Assembly (NCBI GenBank): GCA_030154385.1
Contig: JASKJZ010000186.1
Location: 1-5,639, forward strand
Origin: Clostridiales bacterium
GTDB taxonomy: Bacteria > Bacillota_A > Clostridia > Lachnospirales > Lachnospiraceae
Length of the DNA: 5,639 bases
Direction of reading: 5' to 3'
The notes beneath the pieces are model-generated. The model saw only the letters and a list, made by a program, of their open reading frames with translations. It was not told the origin of the DNA and searched no databases. Shown one piece after another: positions 1 through 5,601 of this stretch. The first letter of the stretch is position 1. Every line of letters begins with the position of its first letter. Made by a program: the position numbers and the translations under genes.

Positions 1-828
1 ATGAAATGAATCTGTTAAAACAAATTCAGCCCCTTTAATTAAAGCTAAAAATTCTCCGGGACCTACATTGTTATGACTTGCATCATTTCCGTTCCAGATA
101 GACAAAACATCGATATTGTTTTTTTTCTTATATTCCCTCAATTTATCTAAAATTGCTTCAGTTGGTTTACCCAAAAAATAGCAAAATATATATTTATTAT
201 TAGCCACTCTATATTGATTTGCTATCTTATCCCATTGCCCACCAGACAATAGCAGCGTTGGATCTATATGACAGCTTACTTTTCTATTTATCAATTCTTC
301 TACGATTTGTTTTCCAGAATGCTCACGAACAGATATGTGTTTCATTCCTAAAAGATATCGTGTAAACTCTTCTCTTCTATCATCAACAATTTTTTCTATA
401 CCAAAAGAGGCTGCATAAGAAGCTCTCTTATCATGATCAGCAAAATCAGCAAAGTATTTTCCATCAATCTCAGTTGCTTCAGAATTCCAGACTTGATCAC
501 TGCCACAAATAAACATATCATAATATTGATTTGCGGCAATTCTGTCGTTATTTTTATTCAACCAATATCGTGAAAAGGATATATTATCATGATTAAACTG
601 ATCAAAATTTATTCTTCTTTGAAAACGTTCAGGTCTTTTTGTAATAAAAAACAAGAACTTCTTTATGTTAAATTTCAGCCACTCCAAATATACGTTATAA
701 TTTTGGAACCAGGGATTATTTAGCGTTTCAACTGAATTGCCTAACTCCAATAATATATTTTGAAGTGCGTAATTTTGTAAGCGATTTCCATAGTTATCGC
801 TCACCATAGTAATAATGCCAATTCTCAT
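1..828 (-). CDS. Polysaccharide pyruvyl transferase family protein, 3' end outside window
   Basis: Reading the minus strand from ATG at 828 gives 276 codons without a stop up to the window edge. The start is firm: it opens MRIGIITMVSDNYGNRLQNYAL, and an in-frame TAG lies seven codons upstream (849-847). Family marks of PF04230 are visible in order: the N-terminal GIIT...NYGNRLQNYAL segment, CGSDQVWN at residues 108-115, SYAASFG near 137-143, SVRE at 166-169, HIDPTLLL at 187-194, and TDSFH at 272-276 where the window ends (usually followed by G). Family members (CsaB, WcaK, EpsO type) transfer pyruvate from phosphoenolpyruvate to a sugar of a capsule, exopolysaccharide or wall polymer in the cytoplasm. 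Full-length members are usually around 350-400 residues, so roughly the last quarter is missing. The gene follows the flippase gene in the same direction but is now separated from it by an insertion sequence. The exact sugar acceptor cannot be told. Some PF04230 members may have other acceptors. Confidence 0.9.
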   Translation of the reverse strand, partial: MRIGIITMVSDNYGNRLQNYALQNILLELGNSVETLNNPWFQNYNVYLEWLKFNIKKFLFFITKRPERFQRRINFDQFNHDNISFSRYWLNKNNDRIAANQYYDMFICGSDQVWNSEATEIDGKYFADFADHDKRASYAASFGIEKIVDDRREEFTRYLLGMKHISVREHSGKQIVEELINRKVSCHIDPTLLLSGGQWDKIANQYRVANNKYIFCYFLGKPTEAILDKLREYKKKNNIDVLSIWNGNDASHNNVGPGEFLALIKGAEFVLTDSFH

Positions 829-841
829 ACTTATTATTGTA

Positions 842-848
842 CCTTCCT
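842..848 (-). promoter_or_regulatory. Ribosome binding site of the pyruvyl transferase gene
   Basis: AGGAAGG on the minus strand lies 13 bases before the ATG at 828. The match to the 16S rRNA tail is good, but the spacing is longer than usual. No better site lies nearer, and the in-frame TAG just upstream (849-847) leaves this as the only start. Confidence 0.55.
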
Positions 849-852
849 ATAA

Positions 853-858
853 TGTCAA
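853..858 (-). repeat. TTGACA at the right end of the element, possible shared core sequence
   Basis: TTGACA here matches TTGACA at 2882-2877 on the other side of the element, in the same orientation. Six bases in AT-rich DNA can recur by chance. The tract AAAAT follows four bases inside both copies, reading inward, which slightly favours a real end structure. Confidence 0.25.
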
Positions 859-885
859 GCCTAAAATCATTGAATTTTAAGGCTT
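857..885 (+). terminator. Stem-loop with T-rich tail on the plus strand, terminator-like
   Basis: On the plus strand AAGCCTAAAAT (857-867) and ATTTTAAGGCTT (874-885) form an 11-bp stem with one bulged A and a six-base loop. The stem is followed by TTATTT. The T-rich side is on the plus strand. On the minus strand, where all genes lie, the hairpin is followed by GACATTATAGG and is not a convincing terminator. No plus-strand gene ends here, so it may block antisense transcription into the element or may be a structural part of its right end. Confidence 0.3.
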
Positions 886-929
886 TTATTTAAATAGTTA
901 CCTCTAAAACCAGAGCCTAAAGTGCAGAA

Positions 930-950
930 CAGTCATGATATCATGTACTG
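930..950. repeat. 21-base near-perfect palindrome in the right part of the element
   Basis: The core CATGATATCATG is a perfect 12-bp palindrome. It is flanked by CAGT and ACTG, with one extra A on the left arm of the minus strand, giving ten complementary pairs plus one bulge. It lies about 70-100 bases inside the likely right end, between the hairpin block and the TTGACA. It could be a protein-binding site, a cruciform at the recombination end, or a hairpin at the 3' end of the guide RNA. Confidence 0.5.
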
Positions 951-971
951 AATAGCTAAAAATAGGTACAG

Positions 972-1344
972 TTTATAAAGCATCCTCTTGTTTGCTCTAT
1001 AAAGGCTATCAGCCTCTGTTTAACTATGATGGTGAACCTTCCGTGTCTAAAGGGATCATGTCCCAACTTCCTTCGTCCCACCTGTTCATACACTGAGTGC
1101 CGGCTAAGCTTTCTAACAGGGTCATGCCCTACGGAGGGAACTACTGCCAGCTACAGCTCTTGTTTGTATTTGATTTTACTGACCTCTTGGATCTTCAAGG
1201 TACTGATATTCAGTGGACGCTATACCTTGCTTCTCGCTGTTGGTCTTGTTATTAACGAAGCACAAATGATACTTCGTTGTTATCGGGTTTCTTACCAGAA
1301 CCCTGCTCGATTTCAGAATCATCTGGAACCCAGCAAGGTCCTGG
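972..1344 (-). ncRNA. Candidate guide RNA (bridge RNA/seekRNA) region of the insertion sequence
   Basis: This tract has no credible protein gene and lies just downstream of the transposase stop on the same strand, where IS1111-group elements encode their guide RNA. Read on the minus strand it holds successive hairpins. A: 1344-1332 pairs with 1307-1295, 13 bp with two G-U pairs, with a small inner hairpin in its 24-base loop. B: AACGAAG 1278-1272 with CTTCGTT 1260-1254, loop of 11. C: CAAGGTA 1229-1223 with TACCTTG 1202-1196, enclosing ACTGA/TCAGT. D: CCCTCCGT 1138-1131 with ACGGAAGG 1044-1037 (one mismatch), enclosing two hairpins with CATGA loops. E: AGAGGCT 1017-1011 with AGCCTTT 1007-1001. 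F: 1003-994 with 981-972, 10 bp with one G-U pair and a 12-base loop. E and F share three bases and cannot both be complete. Hairpins were found by eye and no folding energy was computed. The mature RNA is probably only part of this span. The guide loops were not identified. Confidence 0.55.
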
Positions 1345-1369
1345 ATTTCTTATCTATTTTACATGCTTA

Positions 1370-2797
1370 TTATGCTGCTACAGGTTCCTGTTCGCTCGGG
1401 CGTTTTATGTCCATTAACATCTTTTTCGGATCATATACCGTTCCCTTCGTCAGGATTGTGTAAATTACTCGAAGTAACTTACATGCAATTACAATCAGCG
1501 ATTGCATCTTCTTAAGTGGATTGTCTGCCCTCGTCGTATAGTAGACATGGAGTTCTTTGAATTCCTCCGCGTGAGCCACTACCGATTTGGCTGCTTGGAA
1601 CAGCCAGTATCTAAGTCGTTTGCGTCCTCTATGACTTATCTTGGTTTCCCCTTTATGCTTGCCCGAACTACACGAAACAAGCCCCATTCCACTTAACTTC
1701 TGGATTTCTTTTACATCATCGAATCTCGAAATATCTCCCATCTCTGCTAGTATTCCTGAGAATGTATTTTCTCCAATCCCTGATATTTCAAGGACATTTT
1801 CAGTATGTGGGATTTTTTTGCATTTTTCTTTCAGTTGTTTCTCTATCTCTGAAAGTTGTTCGTCTAACTCTATGATTCTGTTAACAAACCACTTTACAGC
1901 CGTTTTACTTGCATCTGCTCCATCCTTCATGCCAACGCTTTCCTTAGCATACTTTATGAGTTCTTCTGCTCTGCTGTAGCCTCGTCCTCTCAGCTTCGCA
2001 TTATGCCATATCTGTCTGATTCCATCATTGCTCAGAAAGAGAAGATCCTCTGGAAATGGTGCCTGTTTTAACAACTCCAGACTGAATGCTCCGTCAACCT
2101 TTCCCAGTGCGTCCTTGTATTCTGGAAAATATATCTTCATCTCTCGATGAAGTCGATTAATAAAACGGATTCTGTCCTCATTCAATTGTTCGCGGAACAT
2201 CGATAACCTACGCAGATCTGCATACAGTTTTTCAGGCAGGTATGGCATTCCAAAGTTACCATCCTTAACAAGATTTGCAATCAGTTTTGGATCCTTAGTG
2301 TCATCCTTAAGTTGGCTATTGTCCTCAAGTTCCTTCGTCTGCTTAACAGCATACGGATTAACCTGAACAACACTGATCCCATTAGAAATCATCCATGTAG
2401 CAAGACAGAACCAATAGTGCCCAGTTGGCTCAAGGCCTAACACAATCTGTTTCTTGTCATTTGCTGCAGCGATTTTAACGGCCCAATCCTTTGCAGACCT
2501 GAATCCATCCAGTGTATTACTGAATGAGAAAGCGGACTTACTGAGTTCTCTTCCCCTGGTATCAATAGCTCTTACATAGTGAGTTTCACTGCCTATGTCG
2601 CATCCTAAAATAAGCATATCATCACTGATGAATGAAAGTTTATCGTTCTTTGCAAACTTACCATTGGTTTCTAACTCATGCCAAGTTGAAGCATTCAAAT
2701 TATTTTTTATTGCCTCCACTTTTTCTATTAATTCCTGCTGTTCAAAAATATTTGCTGTAATCACTTGATTTTTTGCCTTTGTAGATTTAACATTCAT
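1370..2797 (-). CDS. IS110/IS1111-family RNA-guided transposase
   Basis: A 475-residue recombinase that would excise and insert this element in the cell, guided by an RNA from the element's non-coding region. The N-terminal RuvC-like DEDD domain (PF01548 type) shows D67 in GCDIG, E123 in GLEPTGHY, and D166 and D169 in DDTKDP. A lysine- and glutamate-rich helical stretch at about 306-329 is probably the coiled coil. The C-terminal PF02371-type domain starts with a helix-hairpin-helix (VLEISGIGENTFSGILAEMG, 335-354). It carries the SCSSGKHKGE segment with S377/S378, one of which should be the catalytic serine, followed by ISHRGRKRLRYWL. All expected residues are present, so it is probably active. 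About 60 residues precede the DEDD domain, and members of this family are usually shorter (about 300-430). The ATG at 2797 is preceded by AGAGG at 2810-2806 with an eight-base spacer. The gene reads with the operon, so it may also be transcribed by read-through. Confidence 0.95.
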   Translation of the reverse strand: MNVKSTKAKNQVITANIFEQQELIEKVEAIKNNLNASTWHELETNGKFAKNDKLSFISDDMLILGCDIGSETHYVRAIDTRGRELSKSAFSFSNTLDGFRSAKDWAVKIAAANDKKQIVLGLEPTGHYWFCLATWMISNGISVVQVNPYAVKQTKELEDNSQLKDDTKDPKLIANLVKDGNFGMPYLPEKLYADLRRLSMFREQLNEDRIRFINRLHREMKIYFPEYKDALGKVDGAFSLELLKQAPFPEDLLFLSNDGIRQIWHNAKLRGRGYSRAEELIKYAKESVGMKDGADASKTAVKWFVNRIIELDEQLSEIEKQLKEKCKKIPHTENVLEISGIGENTFSGILAEMGDISRFDDVKEIQKLSGMGLVSCSSGKHKGETKISHRGRKRLRYWLFQAAKSVVAHAEEFKELHVYYTTRADNPLKKMQSLIVIACKLLRVIYTILTKGTVYDPKKMLMDIKRPSEQEPVAA

Positions 2798-2805
2798 TAT
2801 ATATA

Positions 2806-2810
2806 CCTCT
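2806..2810 (-). promoter_or_regulatory. Ribosome binding site of the transposase gene
   Basis: AGAGG lies eight bases before the ATG at 2797 and supports that start over later in-frame methionines such as M61. Confidence 0.6.
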
Positions 2811-2830
2811 TTTAATTTTGGATTTTACCA

Positions 2831-2844
2831 ACTGGCCGGTCAGT
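2831..2844. repeat. 14-bp near-perfect palindrome in the transposase leader
   Basis: On the plus strand ACTGGCCGGTCAGT reads almost the same on the other strand, with a single mismatched pair. It is GC-rich in an AT-rich leader and lies between the proposed -10 box (2859-2854) and the ribosome binding site (2810-2806), at the expected start of the transposase mRNA. It could be an operator, a short 5' hairpin that limits transposase translation, or a left-end recombination structure. Confidence 0.5.
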
Positions 2845-2853
2845 AATAATCTA

Positions 2854-2882
2854 AATTTACTTGAGGTATTTTTTTGTGTCAA
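2854..2882 (-). promoter_or_regulatory. Probable transposase promoter
   Basis: TTGACA (2882-2877, a perfect -35 box) is followed after exactly 17 bases by TAAATT (2859-2854), four of six matching the -10 consensus. A transcript would start near 2847, about 50 bases before the transposase ATG. The -35 box lies only nine bases after the flippase stop. It may therefore lie at the junction of host DNA and element, as in IS110-type elements whose promoter is completed on circle formation or insertion. Confidence 0.5.
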
Positions 2883-2891
2883 CTTCTTGAC

Positions 2892-4310
2892 CTATTTAAA
2901 GTATACAGGAAGCTTTTTAAATCTGTTCATTATAAGTGAAATCACTTTACCAAATTGCTCCTTATAGAGCCACACTATAACAACCGTAATTGCCAAATTC
3001 ACTAAATAATATACCACACCATTCTTTATTGATACCGAAATGATCATTATAATGTTCAAAGCATTAACAATAATAAATCTGATTTTTTTGATACTTAACG
3101 GTGTGAATTCGGTTGTGTCAAAATATTTCTTAGCAACCATATATAGATATCCAATTATCGTCGCAAGTGCTGCTCCATAGAGTCCAAATATCGGTACTAA
3201 CGAAAAATTAAGTACTGTGTTTATTGCAGCTCCAATTACAGATACCTTTAATGCCGATTTCGTATCATGCATAATCAAATAATTTGACCCCAATAATCCT
3301 GAAATGCAATTAAGTATTGCACTATACATGAGTAACGGAGTGATTTTCCATGCAACAAGGTAGCTGCTCTCACAAAAATAAGTAATATACACTCTGTTTA
3401 AAACAATTAAAAACGCACCTGCACAAAACAAAACACATGTCAATAACTCAAAAACACTTGTGTAAGCTTTCGAACGATCTTCTCGAGATTCCAATTCAAA
3501 GGTTGTCAACTGCCACGCTTGTTGAAAAATGCCGTATATAACACTAAGAATAGTTGGAATTTTATGAGCAACTGCATAAATTCCATTTCCTGCAGCTCCT
3601 ACAAACCATAAAATAGCATACTTATCCGCTAAGTTCATAAGGCTCCATAAGATAGCTGTTGGCATCAAAGGCATACTTAGCCTTAACACTTTCTTGATTA
3701 ATTCTTTATCAATGAGTGAAATCTTAAAAACCTTATCTTTTGCGACTACAAATAAGTACACCGACGGCACTACATACGCCAATACAGTTGATAATAAATA
3801 CCCAGGAATTCCTTGTTTAAAATAAAGTAATAAAACAATATTCGACAAGGCAAGTGTTATCGTATATATAACGCCGGAAGCCGCAAATGCAGCAACTTTT
3901 CCATTTCCTCTAACATACATTTGTAAAACACCATATATAGATGATGTTACAACTAGTAAAATAAAATATAAAATATAATCTCTAAACGTATTTGAAAGGA
4001 ACAACAACGGATAAACAAAAGATACCAAAATATTTCCAAGTAATATTAATAGAGCCGTATTCGTAAATATTTTCTTGGCTTCATACTCTTTCTTTGAAAG
4101 AAACATTATGATAACATCGCCTATTCCCAGTGTAGCAATCGGAGAAAATAGGGAAACGGTAGCAATTAAAGTATCCACTGTACCATATTCGCCTGTACTT
4201 AATACATGCGTATAAAATGGAACCAAAATAAACGAAAAGAATTTGCTGCCGAAATTGGCAATCATAAATATTACAGAGTTTTTCGCAAGCTTCTGATATC
4301 TTTCATTCAC
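2892..4310 (-). CDS. Wzx-type polysaccharide repeat-unit flippase (MATE/MOP superfamily)
   Basis: A 472-residue integral membrane protein that would flip lipid-linked oligosaccharide repeat units from the inner to the outer face of the cytoplasmic membrane. The N-terminus (KLAKNSVIFMIANFGSKFFSFILVPFYTHVLSTGEYG) is the classic opening of Polysacc_synt (PF01943) proteins. About 14 hydrophobic segments can be counted, near residues 12-34, 42-67, 84-107, 112-132, 142-163, 168-190, 210-236, 250-270, 285-307, 316-340, 354-372, 375-395, 410-428 and 431-449. The segment DKYAILWFVGAAGNGIYAVA (229-248) and the SGLLGSNYLIMH region (337-348) are typical of the family, and the basic C-terminal tail should be cytoplasmic. 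The length is normal. Nineteen bases separate it from the glycosyltransferase gene upstream. The insertion sequence begins within a few bases after its stop, but the C-terminus (FKKLPVYFK) looks natural. The substrate cannot be read from sequence; the same fold also serves teichoic or O-antigen export. Confidence 0.92.
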   Translation of the reverse strand: MNERYQKLAKNSVIFMIANFGSKFFSFILVPFYTHVLSTGEYGTVDTLIATVSLFSPIATLGIGDVIIMFLSKKEYEAKKIFTNTALLILLGNILVSFVYPLLFLSNTFRDYILYFILLVVTSSIYGVLQMYVRGNGKVAAFAASGVIYTITLALSNIVLLLYFKQGIPGYLLSTVLAYVVPSVYLFVVAKDKVFKISLIDKELIKKVLRLSMPLMPTAILWSLMNLADKYAILWFVGAAGNGIYAVAHKIPTILSVIYGIFQQAWQLTTFELESREDRSKAYTSVFELLTCVLFCAGAFLIVLNRVYITYFCESSYLVAWKITPLLMYSAILNCISGLLGSNYLIMHDTKSALKVSVIGAAINTVLNFSLVPIFGLYGAALATIIGYLYMVAKKYFDTTEFTPLSIKKIRFIIVNALNIIMIISVSIKNGVVYYLVNLAITVVIVWLYKEQFGKVISLIMNRFKKLPVYFK

Positions 4311-4319
4311 ACTTTTTCA

Positions 4320-4323
4320 CCTC
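4320..4323 (-). promoter_or_regulatory. Ribosome binding site that decides the GTG start of the flippase gene
   Basis: GAGG (within AAAGAGGTG) lies nine bases before GTG at 4310. An ATG four bases further on (4306-4304) is in another frame, so the flippase starts with GTG. The site falls in the 19-base gap after the glycosyltransferase stop (4332-4330), consistent with co-translation in one operon. Confidence 0.75.
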
Positions 4324-4329
4324 TTTCAC

Positions 4330-5601
4330 TCAATTTTTTCTTTTCAGTGTAGTCTTCAGCATATTTTTCAAGTCATGAAAAGATGGAAGCCATGCTAAAC
4401 TCATGTTAAATCTAAGAAATCGAATACAGCCTTTAATCCACTTATAATCATTGCTCCAATTTTTTTGTACACCCAGAAATTCAACTGGAACATCTTTATC
4501 TATCTCATCAATAAGAGAAATCCATAGAGGAATAATTCTATTCATATCAAAATTTTCTTTTACAAATTCATGAGCTTTTTCACCCATATTTTTGTTTATT
4601 TCATCATTATTGAGTAAGCAAACCATTTTTTCAATAAAATCTGAGGAATTTCTGAACAGGTAACCCGTTTTTCCATCATCAACTGTATCTAAAAGTCCCC
4701 ATTTTTTTCTTGATACTACAGGAACATAGGCATATTCCATCTCTACAGCACTCACACAAAAGGTTTCTGTCAACGCTGTCGGATTTACAACACCTACTGC
4801 GGTATTCTTAAATATATCTACTTTTTCTTTTCCTACAATTCCAAGAAAATGTACCGATGGCAAAATGGCTCCTGTATCGTCTGTCAAATACTTCATAACC
4901 GAATTTTCGTAATCTTCTTGAGAGATGCCGAATTTTCCCAATTTTGCATTTCGATTATACACTTTCCCATTCCCTATTACATAGAGTTCTGCATCCGGAA
5001 CCTGTTTTAAAATATCAGGCCATATTTGAGCCAATTTATGAAATCCTTTTGCCGGGACAAGAGAACCCACATAAGTTACAACCTTTTTATTAAGTTCCCT
5101 CTTAACTGGAGCTGATTCCATCGGTACCATGTTGAAAATATAGGTCGATTTTTTGATAATATCATCATCTATGTAGGAATCGTATTCTTCTTTTCCAACA
5201 AAGACCACTCTCTTTACATTATTACATTTTCGTACGTCTTTTAGTTCATCATAGTCCAAATAAACATGTGACCATGCTACCGATTTTATGCTTGTTTTTT
5301 CAAGAGTTTGATACCATTCCGTTGTTTTCCCAACTTGATGAATTAGTATATCCATCCCATCAGAATTTGCCTTTTTAAGCATATCTATACTATCTTTAAC
5401 AATATAATCACAAGAACCATCCGGTAAAACATTTTCACTATAATGATATATTGTTATATCCAATCCTCTTTTTTTTAGTTGGCTTGCCAATAAAGTAAAT
5501 AAATATTCTGAGCCACCAACACCTGGATTGCCAAGTTCCGGATTACTTAAATCAACTCCAGCGAATTTCTCGTCTGGTATCTCAACTCCTATTTTTATCA
5601 T
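4330..5601 (-). CDS. Glycosyltransferase, family 4-type (GT-B fold)
   Basis: A 423-residue cytoplasmic sugar transferase that would add a sugar from an activated donor to a growing polysaccharide repeat unit. The N-terminal domain opens with MIKIGVEIP and has the glycine-rich acceptor-side loop GNPGVGGSE (24-32). The C-terminal Glycos_transf_1 (PF00534) domain begins near 172 with VVTYVGSLVPAKGFHKLAQIWP (174-195, K185 in the donor-phosphate loop), continues with AELYVIGNG (204-212), and carries the EX7E pair E279 and E287 in ALTETFCVSAVEME. The last 50 residues form a basic, partly aromatic tail (WIKGCIRFLRFNMSLAWLP) that might contact the membrane. No signal peptide is present. The frame stays open to the right edge, but the family-like MIKIG opening supports the ATG at 5601. 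The ribosome binding site there is weak (AGGA 12 bases away), fitting translational coupling to an upstream gene that ends in an ATGA overlap. The transferred sugar and acceptor cannot be told. Confidence 0.9.
   Translation of the reverse strand: MIKIGVEIPDEKFAGVDLSNPELGNPGVGGSEYLFTLLASQLKKRGLDITIYHYSENVLPDGSCDYIVKDSIDMLKKANSDGMDILIHQVGKTTEWYQTLEKTSIKSVAWSHVYLDYDELKDVRKCNNVKRVVFVGKEEYDSYIDDDIIKKSTYIFNMVPMESAPVKRELNKKVVTYVGSLVPAKGFHKLAQIWPDILKQVPDAELYVIGNGKVYNRNAKLGKFGISQEDYENSVMKYLTDDTGAILPSVHFLGIVGKEKVDIFKNTAVGVVNPTALTETFCVSAVEMEYAYVPVVSRKKWGLLDTVDDGKTGYLFRNSSDFIEKMVCLLNNDEINKNMGEKAHEFVKENFDMNRIIPLWISLIDEIDKDVPVEFLGVQKNWSNDYKWIKGCIRFLRFNMSLAWLPSFHDLKNMLKTTLKRKN

Larger units (their letters stand above)
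853..2882 (-). mobile_element. IS110/IS1111-family insertion sequence (ends approximate)
   Basis: This is a single-gene insertion sequence built around the transposase at 2797-1370. It sits between the flippase stop (2892) and the pyruvyl transferase start (828) of what was probably a continuous polysaccharide operon. Its base composition differs from the flanks: 32 of 60 bases are G or C at 1081-1140, against 15 of 60 at 121-180. The 5' non-coding part is under 95 bases and the 3' part is over 450 bases, the arrangement known for the IS1111 group, where the guide RNA is encoded downstream of the transposase. No clear terminal inverted repeat was found, as expected for a family with weak or subterminal repeats. 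The coordinates use TTGACA, present at 2882-2877 and 858-853, as a marker for the two ends. This is a weak guess and each end could be off by tens of bases. Confidence 0.8.

Noticed and set aside
836..858. TTGACA followed by TACAAT as a promoter for the pyruvyl transferase gene
   Set aside because: The spacing is only 11 bases, far from the usual 16-18, and it overlaps the ribosome binding site.
1254..1278. Hairpin B loop (TATCATTTGTG) shares TTTGTG with the plus strand next to the left end (2873-2878), a possible donor or target guide
   Set aside because: A six-base match between a loop and about 100 bases of flank on either strand is expected by chance fairly often, and no matching second half was found.
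1308..1331. ATGATT in the loop of the 13-bp hairpin also occurs beside the right end (870-865)
   Set aside because: Six AT-rich bases are too short to claim guide pairing.
1157..1344. CRISPR-like or tandem repeat array in the hairpin-rich tract
   Set aside because: There are no regularly spaced repeats of suitable length. The repeats are short and explained by stem arms.
1026..1463. Plus-strand open reading frame of 145 codons over the non-coding tract and transposase end
   Set aside because: It is antisense to the transposase 3' end and to the hairpin block, has no good ribosome binding site, resembles no protein I know, and its cysteine- and serine-rich content is typical of chance translation of structured RNA sequence.
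1502..1979. Two plus-strand open frames (1502-1696 and 1641-1979) inside the transposase gene
   Set aside because: Both are antisense shadows of a well-supported transposase and show no family features.
2893..2900. TTTAAATA at the flippase end also occurs at 895-888, a possible target-site duplication
   Set aside because: It is purely A/T in AT-rich DNA and lies inside the flippase coding end, and this family usually makes no long duplication.
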